Part shown: positions 47,901 through 58,177 of the stretch, one piece after another
How positions within the stretch are numbered: position 1 is the first letter of the stretch
Layout of the letters: every line of letters begins with the position of its first letter
Assembly (NCBI GenBank): GCA_025024175.1
Contig: QCXZ01000001.1
Span: 37,318,942-37,382,941, forward strand
DNA length: 64,000 nucleotides
DNA from: Rhyzopertha dominica
Taxonomy: Eukaryota; Arthropoda; Insecta; Coleoptera; Bostrichidae
Direction of reading: 5' to 3'
The notes under the pieces: model-generated
What the model was told of the DNA's origin: nothing
Database searches by the model: none
Seen by the model: only the letters and a program-made list of their open reading frames with translations
Translations under genes and position numbers: made by a program

Positions 47901-48249
47901 TGTTCGAAGAGTCCGCCGTCTTAATCCACTTGTAAACACCAGAGCCATGCTGCGTCTTAATCCATACGCTGCTGTATTAAAGAGGCAGGCTACTCTTGCT
48001 AAACAAAAGCGCCAACAGGCTAAGGATGTTGAACTGGCCAAGAAGCGTGGTGTAAGTACAACTAATTAATTAATTAATATTTTATGTATAGCTGGGCCGT
48101 GTTTTTTTTAGATCACACTTCCACCAACAAGCCCAGCAGTAAAGACAGCAAAGTTGTTGGAACGCAGGAAAGCTGCTTTGGCAAAGGCGAAGAGTGCCAA
48201 ACCTAAGGTGGCAAAGAAAGCCAAGGCTCCTGCACCAGCGAAAAAATAA
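38914..48249 (+). CDS. RpL4: 60S ribosomal protein L4 (uL4), six coding exons
   Basis: A core protein of the large ribosomal subunit lining the exit tunnel. Coding exons: 38914-38916 (ATG only, donor GTAAGT next), 39123-39303, 42712-43082, 45543-45913, 47892-48051 and 48111-48249. The protein begins [18 protein letters not shown]. It contains the L4 hallmarks [39 protein letters not shown] and [17 protein letters not shown], then KGKMRNRRR and the Lys/Ala-rich tail ending APAPAKK. The length would be about 407 residues (Drosophila about 401). The last exon is one base out of frame as given: 48118-48123 reads TTCCCA where the frame needs one C fewer. That is probably a sequence error. AATAAA lies at 48290-48295. 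Introns 2-4 host snoRNAs; intron 2 holds a Harbinger MITE, intron 3 pogo-like and mariner elements, and intron 4 a hAT pseudogene. Confidence 0.96.
40528..41190. mobile_element. PIF/Harbinger-type MITE, 663 bp (RpL4 intron 2)
   Basis: Termini are inverted: AGCCGGCGCCACACATGCGTC on the left, its near-perfect complement ending GTGCCGGCT on the right. Inside, ATTTGCCGAAT matches ATTCGGCAAAT. The 3-bp duplication TTA (40525-40527, 41191-41193) and the CG-rich ends fit PIF/Harbinger. No transposase ORF is present. Confidence 0.85.
42067..42203. mobile_element. Hairpin MITE, GGTTGCACAAA family (RpL4 intron 2)
   Basis: Starts GGTTGCACAAACGTGGATC and ends with a degraded complement (GGATAAAATTTGTGTTGTCC). 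An inner palindrome pairs CCACGGTCGTTGCT with AGCAACAACCACGG. Relative of 12536-12682; only about 510 bp before RpL4 exon 3. Confidence 0.6.
42573..42645 (+). ncRNA. SNORD18: Box C/D snoRNA U18 (RpL4 intron 2)
   Basis: Box C ATGATGA is at 42580-42586 and box D CTGA at 42636-42639, closed by a TTTTA/TAAAA terminal stem. Between them TTTGGTCCGTGTTT precedes a D'-like ATGA. This is the antisense element of vertebrate U18, which is also hosted in RPL4. It is complementary to the conserved 28S sequence AAACACGGACCAA, and the fifth base before D' selects the A in AAACACGG, matching the known U18 site. Box D is 73 nt before exon 3, the spacing expected for splicing-dependent snoRNA release. Confidence 0.88.
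43259..44049. mobile_element. Pogo/Tigger-like MITE (RpL4 intron 3)
   Basis: Ends CAGTAGTGTTGCCGTAAT on the left and the complement of CAGTGGTGTCATGATAAT on the right, flanked by TA (43257-43258, 44050-44051). Short CAGTGGTGTC-type termini with TA duplication are typical of pogo-type elements. The inside has no transposase frame; the 43640-43909 ORF shows no motif. Confidence 0.55.
44825..45360 (-). mobile_element. Mariner-like remnant with nested MITE (RpL4 intron 3)
   Basis: Termini TACAGGGTGCGGCAAAA and TTTTTCCGCACCCTGTA face each other. On the minus strand near 45100-44940 a transposase C-terminus reads [15 protein letters not shown], then [18 protein letters not shown], the usual tail of DUF4817-type IS630/mariner transposases. 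The rest is deleted. Another small MITE is inserted at about 45108-45245. Confidence 0.75.
45108..45245 (+). mobile_element. Small MITE, GGGCCGGTTTCTCTT family
   Basis: Begins GGGCCGGTTTCTCTTTGTTA and ends AGAGAAACTGGCGC, an imperfect inverted pair. A truncated, inverted copy of its left part lies at 59578-59676, sharing AAAGTTGATGT, AGTAACCATGA and AAATTGAGGTAT. Confidence 0.65.
45398..45473 (+). ncRNA. SNORD18: Box C/D snoRNA U18, second copy (RpL4 intron 3)
   Basis: Box C ATGATGA (45406-45412), guide TTTTGGTCCGTGTTT followed by ATGA, a C'-like ATGATTTT, and box D CTGA (45464-45467). The guide is identical to the intron 2 copy while flanks differ, showing selection on the guide. Box D lies 76 nt before exon 4. 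The terminal stem is weaker than in intron 2. Confidence 0.85.
46290..47150 (-). pseudogene. hAT transposase pseudogene, ZBED/GTF2IRD2-like (RpL4 intron 4)
   Basis: Read on the minus strand: a BED-finger-side start ([10 protein letters not shown] near 47110), a segment [14 protein letters not shown] with PFTD, and then [40 protein letters not shown] and IITDGAKA. These match the RNase-H-like core of hAT transposases of the ZBED5/GTF2IRD2 kind. Stops and frameshifts are frequent. The C-terminal half is missing and no termini were found. Confidence 0.7.
47755..47830 (+). ncRNA. Box C/D snoRNA, predicted 28S guide (RpL4 intron 4)
   Basis: Box C ATGATGA is at 47764-47770 and box D CTGA at 47820-47823, 68 nt before exon 5. 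Upstream of a D'-like ATGA lies ATTTAGAGCACTGGG. It is complementary over about 15 nt (one G-U pair) to CCCAGTGCTCTGAAT, a conserved 28S stretch as I remember it. The fifth base before D' would select the third C of CCC. It lacks the U18 guide and is not a copy of the other two. The name is not assigned. Confidence 0.65.
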
Positions 48250-48289
48250 AATATTGTTCAGATGTTTTCTTATTATTTGGCATATAACA

Positions 48290-48295
48290 ATAAAT
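48290..48295 (+). terminator. Likely RpL4 polyadenylation signal
   Basis: AATAAA about 40 nt after the stop codon. An overlapping TAAAATA at the stop itself is less likely. Confidence 0.5.
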
Positions 48296-49479
48296 GAGAA
48301 ATATACCTGGCTATTATTCTTTTACCTTTGACTGTGTAGCTGTGTACAATCATCTATTAAGGGGATTCACTCCAGTTTATAAATATATAACGGCAAATTT
48401 GAAGGAGCTGATGACTTAGAAAACAAGAGCTGTCGTTCGTAGCATAAAAACTATACGGGATATCACTTTATCACCTATCTACTTAAACTGGGAGCAAGAA
48501 ATGATTGACAGGACCATAAAATGTAAGGACTGTCGAATTTGTCGTCTCACACAAAGCATGCAGAACAAATTTTTATGTAATATTCTGATTATCTTCCTCC
48601 AACAAATTAAATTATTGTTATTAGTGCATGAAAATAAACATGATTGTTATCATTGTATACCACAATCAAAATCAATATTTATCATAAGGATGCTATAATT
48701 ATATGTTCAATAAGTAAAGCAGATGCATTTCCACAAGTCCTTTAACTTTAAGGAAAATTGTGATCAATTATTTGATAAGTTGGTGTTGGTTGATAAATAG
48801 ATCAATTCTACAATTATTATTGAAAGCGTTTAGTATCAGTCAGGTATTACACACACATATTAGGTAGTCATAAGGTGGCGGAAGTAGCCAGGGGATTATC
48901 AGATTAGATCATTCTGTAACAGGTAAATCTCATTATTATTAGCACATTTTTTTCAGTTTGGTAATAGCTATTTCTAAGAAAAACTGATTTGCAAATATCT
49001 ACCTCGTTGGTACATTCAGTGTTAATAAAATTAAAAAGAAAACATTTATACTTGTAAGCAACAATCTATGAGACTCATTATACAAACAGCCGATTACTGC
49101 CCACAAGTATTACCTGAAGCTGTCGTAAATAACAGACGGGTTCGGCATGTTCCACTGTTTTGCAGCCGAGTGGACCGTATCCAAAAATTGTGTTTAGGCT
49201 TTTTTCCGTACACAAATCAATGAGCATTATTTGGTATTATTATTTGAACTACAAAAATTTCTCATCTAATAGCTTTTATTGTATCACTAAATCGTATTCT
49301 TTCCTAATTTAATGAGTAGTGTCTATTCTTATAACCATGAATGGTAAACATTCCAATTTCAATGTGGCAGCCCATACTTTCTAATTTTTGATCGCGGTGT
49401 GCAATCGTCCTCTGTCCAAAACCAAACAGCATCATAGTAATGGACAACACTAGTTACCATTCGGAGCAACTGGATAAAA
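48296..49479. other. Gene-free stretch
   Basis: No gene recognised. A 26-bp word at 48718-48743 is repeated exactly at 41716-41741 in RpL4 intron 2. Confidence 0.35.
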
Positions 49480-49720
49480 TTCCAAATACAACTAATAAGG
49501 CAACCATTTAAGAGTTTTCAAGAAAAGAAGATTTATATTTCGAAGAGGACTACACAAAATAACAATTGTTGGAAGTGCTTGGCACAAAAAAATTTTCAAA
49601 GAAATTTAAAATTGACATTCCCGCTTTTGAATGTGGACACACCATTCTACGATTACCCCCATATCATTGCATTTTCAACCCCATTAAAATGCTATTAGTT
49701 TGTGACTTGTAATGTGCTTA
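49480..49720 (+). pseudogene. DDE transposase fragment
   Basis: The frame reads TKKFSKKFKIDIPAFECGHT, then ILRLPPYHCIFNPIKMLL. This matches the RLPPYHCxxNPIE block around the third catalytic residue of Tc1/mariner-superfamily transposases. Here the expected Glu after NPI is Lys, and a stop follows. Only about 80 codons survive. Confidence 0.6.
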
Positions 49721-50127
49721 TTAACGAGCTGTAATGAACATAATCGATACCGTGTATAAATTTTATTGTGCACTATTGTAAATTTTTTCTAACAAATGTA
49801 AATAATTTTCTGCTTATTAATTTGTATGTTTTTATATTAAATTTTTATAAATTCGTTATGACATGCAAAGGCTTTTATTTTATACATCGAAAAATTTAAA
49901 CCCAATAAAGTATCACATAAAAATAGATTGCGGTCGTGCCAATTAGGATCAGGTCTGCATCTCTGCATTAAATAAAATTTGTGATAAAAGCTTCTATTTT
50001 ATTGATTGCTAAATTATCACGATTAACAAATTTCAAAAATTTATAGTGGAAAAGTTAAAATTTTAGCCAACAAGATTTTTTTTGAATACGGCCCGTTTAA
50101 GAACTTTGAAGCATGCCACTAATCCCA

Positions 50128-50222
50128 ATAGTTTAGGACGGCCGACCATAAGGTTGTAAGAACCCTCATTTACAATACAATAGTTTACGACGGTCAACTA
50201 TCAAGCTCTAAAACCCTCTGCA
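50128..50222. repeat. Two-unit degenerate tandem repeat
   Basis: AATAGTTTAGGACGGCCGAC... and AATAGTTTACGACGGTCAAC... are successive units of about 50 bp, each ending AACCCTC. Confidence 0.5.
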
Positions 50223-50549
50223 TAAGTCAGTCTCATAGATTGTTTCTTGACACTTTATGTCTATCAAGTGCAAAGGCAATTGTTTATAACAGGACGAGAA
50301 TGTTGCTCCTTTATATTTGGACAAATAAGGTTTGTTTTTTGAAAACACTTTCTAAGCTTGCAGAATTTTATATTGAATACATATTGCCTAAAATTTTAAT
50401 AAATAAAATTTAGTTTATTTTCTAATTTAATGTAATTGGTGTTTGTATTTTGTTTACTTTATGTTGTTTGTATAAACTGTTGAGATTGAATTTTTTTATA
50501 TATTACATTATTGTAACTAAGTTGTAAAAAGTGATATTTGCTATTTTTA

Positions 50550-51827
<1,278 letters not shown>

Positions 51828-51832
51828 CTACA

Positions 51833-52526
51833 GCAGAACGGATTCACCAGAGATGACATCAAAAAGGCGCTACGACCACGTCGACAGAGGGATCCAGCAG
51901 AAGAGGAAACCAAACCTGTAGCCAAAGCTCACCTACCATATATCAAAGGAACTACAGAGAGAATCAGCAGAGTCCTGAAGAAGCACAACATTGCGACCAC
52001 GTTCACCACATCGAGGAAGATAAGCCAGATGCTTCCGAATGCGAAGACGAAGATCGAACTAGAAGCACAAGGAGTCTACGAAATCCCATGTAAAGATTGT
52101 GAAGGCAGCTACGTAGGACAAACCAACAGGAGAATCAACGTACGACGCGAGGAACACCAAAATGCTGTCAGAAAAATGGAAACATCGTCATCTTTAGCAG
52201 AACACGTGAGAAGTACTTCGCATCGAATAGACTTCGATAACACCAAAGTTATAGCGAGCATCGAACACAAAACCAAACGTATAATCAGAGAAGCCATAGA
52301 GATTGAAAGGAGACCACACAGCTTGAATACAAGAGATGATACACAAAGATTACCACCTACCTGGAAGCCAGCCCTCAATACAAAAACAAGGACACGGACA
52401 ACAACAACAACCACCAACCGTCCAATAACCAGTCAAGCAGGAAACCAACCAAGCCCGACGAAGCCTGGCACCTGGCACCCGACGGGTATATATACCACCA
52501 GCAGCAGCACCGGATGTCAGTTGTAG
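51833..52526 (+). mobile_element. Penelope-like element, upstream partial tandem copy
   Basis: The plus-strand frame starts at LQQNGFTRDDIKKALRPRRQ and continues through an intact GIY-YIG domain (GVYEIPCKDCEGSYVGQTNR, SLAEHVRSTSHRIDFDNTKV, REAIEIERRPHSLNTRDD) to a Thr-rich tail. It stops in the terminal repeat shared with the full copy. It is the only one of three copies that keeps the 65 bp (52228-52292) missing from the others. It lies directly upstream of the long copy, the partial-tandem layout typical of Penelope. Confidence 0.88.
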
Positions 52527-52574
52527 CCGTGTAACGCGGAGCAGAACAGCAGCAGCAGCAGCAGCAGCAGAGAA

Positions 52575-52614
52575 GACCTGAAGATGGCACGTGAGACCGT
52601 GCCGAAACGTCGTC
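52575..52614 (+). ncRNA. Hammerhead ribozyme motif overlapping the PLE start codon
   Basis: GAC (52575-52577), CTGAAGA (52578-52584), stem II GGCACG with CGTGCC, GAAA (52604-52607), CGTC, GTC (52612-52614). Core and stems are complete. The ORF's first ATG (52584-52586) uses the last core A and the start of stem II. Confidence 0.82.
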
Positions 52615-54884
52615 AGTTCAACGGTCCAGTGGAGGATCAACATTTGACAACGCGGAGCAGATCCCGGAAACCTAGTTTTTCATATAACGCCCGCGGAAGC
52701 CTGAAGCAAAACATAACTCTACTCTACGGGGAGGAGACAACACGCCAATCGAAGACCTTCGAGAATCTTCGATCCAAACGCAGCAAGCTACTGTGTACAT
52801 TGACATTTCTGGAACGCTGTAGAGATGAAGACATCATACCAAGAAGCATGGAGGTCACCTTCCACAAGAAAACTGCAAGAACCAACAACATCCTCAGAAG
52901 AACAAGCTTGGCACTCCTCCGAGAAGCCATCCACGACACACGCCGATCGCTAGATGACGTCAACAGAAAACTACTTCATCAACATCTGAAGCTGAGCAAC
53001 ACACTACATTCGACGCTCTGGAACATGGTAGACCAGCTATCAGACTTCCGATCACAAACCGATGCCGAGCTAACTACAAGAAAGCAGAAGACGAAGTTCG
53101 AAGGACTGAAACGGATCCAGAGGCCAGAGAGAAACATCCAACCACTCGATGCCAAGAAACTAGTGCACAACATATCCAAGTGCCCATTGGACAACGCCAC
53201 CATAAGTGTCCTAGCCAAGGGATTCAACTACGCTGTTGCCCCTACCCAGTTACCGACGGAGGACATTATCTGTGAAGTAGAAGCCGCGGTCTCTAACGTT
53301 CCACCAACATCGGCAGAGACAATACGACAAGATGTAGTACGAATCCTAAGAAGCACGAAGCCGCCAAAGAAGAACCTGACCAGAGAAGAATTCCTCGCCC
53401 TCAAGAAGATAAGGAGCAACGAAGACATCATCATCCTGCCAGCCGACAAAGGAAACTCAACCGTGGTTATGGACGTGCAGGACTACGAAAGGAAAATCCA
53501 GGAGCTACTCGAAGACAAGGCTTATCGCCCAATAGCATCTGACCCAACAACGTATCTAGAGAAGACCACCAAGGCCAAAATCAAAGCCAGCTCGATCAAC
53601 AAAGAAGAACAACTGAGACTTATACCACGAGAGAAGTCGTCGAAATGCCCGAAGCTGTATGGACTACCTAAGATTCACAAGGAAGGAGCACCACTCAGGC
53701 CTATTGTTAGCTCGATAGGCTCACCTCTACAGGAGCTCGCAAAGTATCTAGCGAAACAACTTCAACCTTATGCCGAAGAAGCCGAATCTTACGTGAAGAA
53801 CGCAAGCCACTTCATCGAGCGTATAAAGGACATAACGCTAGAACCAGGACACATACTAGTTAGCTTCGACGTCGTCTCACTGTTTACCAACGTTCCTGTT
53901 GACGAAGCCATTGAGATAATACGGAAGAAACATCAGCCAAGCGAGGACATCGTAGAACTCGCCAAACACTGCCTGAAGAACACCTACTTCAGCTACAAGG
54001 ACCAAAAATACAAACAAGTTGAGGGAACACCGATGGGCTCACCGCTATCGCCGATAATATCGAACTTGTTCATGCAAGACCTGGAGGAGAGAGCAATCAG
54101 AACAGCACCCTGGAAACCAAGATTATGGTTACGCTACGTGGACGACACCTTCGTTATCTGGAGCCATGGAGAGGAGAAACTCAAGGAATTCATGGACCAC
54201 CTGAATGGTATCCACAACAACATAACTTTTACGATGGAGATCGAAAACAATAACCAGCTACCATTCCTGGACGTCCTAATAACCAAGAAGAAGGACAAGT
54301 TAGGGTATACAGTGTACCGAAAACCTACACACACGAACCGGTACCTGAACGCTCAATCGCATCATCATCCAGCCCAACTGCAGTCAGTAATCAAGATTCT
54401 AGTCACCAGATCGGAACGCTTAACGGATACAGAAAGCAGACCTGCAGAAATGAAGATGACCAAAACAACGCTACAGCAGAACGGATTCACCAGAGATGAC
54501 ATCAAAAAGGCGCTACGACCACGTCGACAGAGGGATCCAGCAGAAGAGGAAACCAAACCTGTAGCCAAAGCTCACCTACCATATATCAAAGGAACTACAG
54601 AGAGAATCAGCAGAGTCCTGAAGAAGCACAACATTGCGACCACGTTCACCACATCGAGGAAGATAAGCCAGATGCTTCCGAATGCGAAGACGAAGATCGA
54701 ACTAGAAGCACAAGGAGTCTACGAAATCCCATGTAAAGATTGTGAAGGCAGCTACGTAGGACAAACCAACAGGAGAATCAATGTACGACGCGAGGAACAC
54801 CAAAATGCTGTCAGAAAAATGGAAACATCGTCATCTTTAGCAGAACACGTGAGAAGTACTTCGCATCGAAGCCATAGAGATTGA
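52584..54884 (+). CDS. Penelope-like element reverse transcriptase with truncated GIY-YIG
   Basis: A long uninterrupted 766-codon frame. The N-terminal 250 residues form a Lys/Arg-rich linker typical of PLEs. RT follows, with PADKGNSTVV, KLYGLPKIHKEGAPLRPIVS, SFDVVSLFTNVPVDE (about 427-441; motif A Asp), EGTPMGSPLSPIISNLFM and the catalytic RYVDDTF (YVDD about 518-521), then LPFLDVLITKKKDKLGYTVY. The GIY-YIG endonuclease begins GVYEIPCKDCEGSYVGQTNR at about 711. After STSHR the frame shifts because 65 bp are missing, giving SHRD and stop; the intact C-terminus exists in the upstream partial copy. RT looks functional while the nuclease has lost its C-terminal part. Confidence 0.92.
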   Translation: MARETVPKRRQFNGPVEDQHLTTRSRSRKPSFSYNARGSLKQNITLLYGEETTRQSKTFENLRSKRSKLLCTLTFLERCRDEDIIPRSMEVTFHKKTARTNNILRRTSLALLREAIHDTRRSLDDVNRKLLHQHLKLSNTLHSTLWNMVDQLSDFRSQTDAELTTRKQKTKFEGLKRIQRPERNIQPLDAKKLVHNISKCPLDNATISVLAKGFNYAVAPTQLPTEDIICEVEAAVSNVPPTSAETIRQDVVRILRSTKPPKKNLTREEFLALKKIRSNEDIIILPADKGNSTVVMDVQDYERKIQELLEDKAYRPIASDPTTYLEKTTKAKIKASSINKEEQLRLIPREKSSKCPKLYGLPKIHKEGAPLRPIVSSIGSPLQELAKYLAKQLQPYAEEAESYVKNASHFIERIKDITLEPGHILVSFDVVSLFTNVPVDEAIEIIRKKHQPSEDIVELAKHCLKNTYFSYKDQKYKQVEGTPMGSPLSPIISNLFMQDLEERAIRTAPWKPRLWLRYVDDTFVIWSHGEEKLKEFMDHLNGIHNNITFTMEIENNNQLPFLDVLITKKKDKLGYTVYRKPTHTNRYLNAQSHHHPAQLQSVIKILVTRSERLTDTESRPAEMKMTKTTLQQNGFTRDDIKKALRPRRQRDPAEEETKPVAKAHLPYIKGTTERISRVLKKHNIATTFTTSRKISQMLPNAKTKIELEAQGVYEIPCKDCEGSYVGQTNRRINVRREEHQNAVRKMETSSSLAEHVRSTSHRSHRD

Positions 54885-55242
54885 AAGGAGACCACACAGC
54901 TTGAATACAAGAGATGATACACAAAGATTACCACCTACCTGGAAGCCAGCCCTCAATACAAAAACAAGGACACGGACAACAACAACAACCACCAACCGTC
55001 CAATAACCAGTCAAGCAGGAAGCCAACCAAGCCCGACGAAGCCTGGCACCCGACGGGTATATATACCACCAGCAGCAGCACCGGATGTCAGTTGTAGCCG
55101 TGTAACGCGGAGCAGAACAGCAACAGCAGCAGCAGAGAAGACCTGAAGATGGCACGTGAGACCGTGCCGAAACGTCGTCAGTTCAACGGTCCAGTGGAGG
55201 ATCAACATTTGACAACGCGGAGCAGATCCCGGAAACCTAGTT

Positions 55243-55245
<3 letters not shown>
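54885..55245 (+). repeat. PLE downstream terminal repeat
   Basis: Repeats 52320-52680: Thr-rich coding tail (AACAACAACAACCACC), ACGGGTATATATACCACC, a GCAGCAGCA tract, the hammerhead, and then GAAACCTAGTTTTTCA where it ends at (CA)n. The 12-bp ACCTGGCACCTG-type duplication in the upstream copy is absent here. Confidence 0.85.
55140..55179 (+). ncRNA. Hammerhead ribozyme motif (PLE 3' terminal repeat)
   Basis: Same sequence as 52575-52614: GAC, CTGAAGA (55143-55149), 6-bp stem II, GAAA (55169-55172), CGTC, GTC. The two plus-strand motifs bound one full PLE unit of about 2.56 kb. Confidence 0.8.
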
Positions 55246-55289
<44 letters not shown>

Positions 55290-55290
55290 N

Positions 55291-55325
<35 letters not shown>
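55246..55325. repeat. (CA)n followed by (TA)n
   Basis: (CA)n 55246-55289, an N, then (TA)n 55291-55325. With the TA tract at 50555-50685 it flanks the whole PLE cluster. Confidence 0.95.
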
Positions 55326-55329
<4 letters not shown>

Positions 55330-55331
55330 AC

Positions 55332-55391
55332 AGCCCGTTGACCGCGTGTTAACCAGGGGGTCTGGTCAACCACGCTTTGTGCAACGGGGCC
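55332..55391. mobile_element. 60-bp hairpin MITE
   Basis: Imperfect palindrome AGCCCGTTGACC...TTGTGCAACGGGGCC with inner GTTAACCAG against CTGGTCAAC. The GTTGCACAAA end (read on minus) relates it to the 12.5-kb and 42-kb MITEs. Confidence 0.5.
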
Positions 55392-55589
55392 TATATATTA
55401 TAGAGTGTGAGTAGTTAACTCAGTTTATGTGTAAATAATTCTCAAATCAGGGTAATTTTATGCAATGGAACGCTTCACTGTAGCATATTAATGTGCGTAT
55501 ATCAAAAACACTGCGTGAAAAAACTGTTGACGAAGTGTGATACAAGAAGTTTGCCAGGAGTCCTGTGTAGACAGTTCAACAGTAACTTG

Positions 55590-56050
55590 ATGGAGTAAGT
55601 GTTGCTGCTATTGTGGCTACAATAATGGAAGAAGACCGCATGGATAAACAAAATATATTTGTCTTTGTTGAAAATTTAAATGCATGATTCAAAAGGTGTA
55701 GACGAGATATGAAAGACAGCGGCATAACCCTCTTGCACGATAACGCCTGATTGCATAAAGCAGTGTGAGTCAAAGGAGTTTGCGAGAAGAACTGCTGTGA
55801 AATTCTCTCACATCCCTCATGCAGTCCTGACATGAGTCCTTCAGATTTAGTTCTGTTCCTCACAGTGGAAAGGAGAATTTCGTGAAGTCCAATTTATTGA
55901 CTTTTAAGGATAAAAGCCTTATAACAGCATATGCATTCCAACCACGGATCTGACAGATCGATGGATCCAACTGCTGAAACATCTTGACAAAAATGGCCTA
56001 TTAATAACATCTCATTACTGTAGCAATAGCAATGTGTTTTGGGTATACAA
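55590..56050 (+). pseudogene. Mariner transposase pseudogene, C-terminal half
   Basis: Broken frames give GITLLHDNA (the second catalytic Asp block of mariner), then CEILSHPSCSPDMSPSDLVL (normally ending in the third Asp, here SPSD), then EFREVQF and RWIQLLKHLDKNG. Stops interrupt the reading. The first catalytic Asp region upstream is not clear. Confidence 0.75.
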
Positions 56051-56985
56051 TGGGATTCTTTGAAGGACTTTATTGCAATTATTTAAATTATGTTTAATTT
56101 GCGAGCTGTGTTTTTGTGTGCAGGAATTTTGACTTGAAGATCGTAGGTTTGTGAATAAGCTGAAACTGATGACGGGTCGGTAACGACTTGCGACTTGTTT
56201 GCGGATGGTTTGGCGTGAGAGAGAGCTCTTATGGACAGATGAATTAAATGTTCATAATTCGTTAGCTATAATAGTCACATTTTTTAAATAAAATTTTGCG
56301 TTTGACCTTTCCAAATGTGTTACCAAGGGGCCCAATTTTTGAAAATTATAGTATTACCATTCTTTTCCTTTTTAAATTGTTAAAAAATAAATAGTATTTT
56401 TTTAAAAACACTAAAAACTTTTATTATATAAAAGTTGAGTTAAAAATTTTTGTTACTTTTGAAGATATTTGTTGTCAAGTTTACAATGTGAATCTCATAA
56501 GCAGAATATGGCCATAATTCCCTTAAACAATGTTTAAAATAGTGGTTCACTGAAAACAAGCGAGCCAAGCTCAACTCAATTAGCCAAACAAAGCTCGAAG
56601 AGGTTAATAATTTAAGGGTCCTCAGTTCATTAAATTTAAATTTTTTTCTTCGCCACTAACTCGCGATACAGTGTTACTAAATTAAATTTTTAAACATAGG
56701 ATAAGAAAAACGGAATTTTTCTTTGTTTGTAAATACAACAAATTATACCCTTGTAAACTTTTTGAAAATTAATAAACTTTCAAAATTTTTTACAATGAAC
56801 AGAAACAATTATAGAAACACCCTAGCAGAAACTGACCCGTTTCAAACACTTGAAAAAGTCAGTTTTTTTTACTCTGTTTTGTTAAATAACGGCAGAATGA
56901 AGGAGCTGCAACTAATTAATACACAACATGGTGGGTGGTGCCATCAGAGGGTTGCTATGGCAACTTCTTGCAGAGTGATATTGGT
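56051..56985. other. Gene-free stretch
   Basis: AT-rich. The 90-residue frame at 56723-56995 shows no motif. Confidence 0.35.
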
Positions 56986-57001
56986 AGTCTGGTAGTATAG
57001 C

Positions 57002-58177
57002 TAAGGTGACCAACTTTCCAAACCAGAAAATCCGGACGCCTCCATGGTGCTATTTGTAATATAGGATAAAGTAAAGAGTAAATAGGAATGGTCAGGCCGG
57101 CTACGCAATTACGCGCTGACACCACAGAACTAAATACCTAGAAGTTTAATGTAATACTATTAAGATTTTGTGATAAATGATCCTCGGGCATATAGGGTCA
57201 GACGCATGCGCAGTAAAGATTATAATTAGGCTTTTTAAGATTACTTCATCCAATATGGCGTCCAGGTGGCAAAAAGCGCACGCATGGGACGCGCCTGCGA
57301 AACCCTGGAAACGGACGCGTGGCTGATAGAGTTGGGTCCTTTATGACCAAGTCGTTCAAATTGAATGACTCATGCCTTGATTTGGCTCACAGCTAATGAA
57401 TCAGCGTCGTTCGTGCGTTGTACATGGTTAGCGGCTGACGACAGCACACGACGAGCACACAGCATGACAGCATATTTATATGCTGTGGCGAGACAGGAGA
57501 CAGCGCCGTCACTTTCAATTCGCGATCCTTATGAACGACTTGAATTATCCGAATCTACGCGATTGATTGAACAATTTGAATTTAATCGAATGTCCCAGAT
57601 CTAGCGACTGACGTTGGCATTAAGTAATGGGGTTTCTATGACAGCGCGCTAGAAGCTGCATCGTTTTGAAATTTGCCCCCTGGCAGTCGCTCAAAAGTCA
57701 CGTGTTCTAAAAAGCCTAATACGGAAACGTCATGACGTCACAACAAACAACAGGACCTGCCGCACATCTCGCCATTCACTTTGTCAAACCAGGGAGTTAC
57801 TGCGCAGACTCGCTGCCCTACGAACGAGCAATATGGCGACTTACGGGTCATTACAATATTTTCCTGCGCATGCCCTAACAATTAGTCATCTACATAATAG
57901 ATGAGATGTATGTGGCTGACATTAATTTGACATATGAAACTATAAAGTTAACAACGCCTGACTCCATGAAGCTTGAGGCATGAGAAGACAACAATGAAAA
58001 AGTAAAATACCATGTTGTGCACATATTTTGCACACTTTTTAGCCAAACCCTAAAAAAACCGGACAAAACCAAACAAAATTGTGAAAATCCGAACAAATCC
58101 GGATGCCATATTAAATACGGACTCATAAACAAAAATACAAACCTGTCCGGGCTAAATCCGGACGGTTGGTCACCTTA
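57002..58177. mobile_element. Non-autonomous hAT element, 1.18 kb, exact 8-bp TSD
   Basis: Termini TAAGGTGACCAAC and GTTGGTCACCTTA (13 bp, perfect) are flanked by AGTATAGC (56994-57001 and 58178-58185). Subterminal AATCCGGAC words recur at both ends. The inside is CpG-richer than the surroundings and has no transposase frame. The ORFs 57365-57604 (+) and 57890-58132 (-) carry no motif. Confidence 0.88.

Noticed and set aside
52228..52292. The 65-bp difference between PLE copies as an intron
   Set aside because: No placement of the boundaries within the GAA microhomology gives GT-AG or GC-AG ends; a deletion is simpler.
54134..54334. Minus-strand ORFs overlapping the PLE ORF (Cys/Ser-rich)
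   Set aside because: Shadows of the PLE coding frame and of its CAG/CCA-rich terminal repeat.
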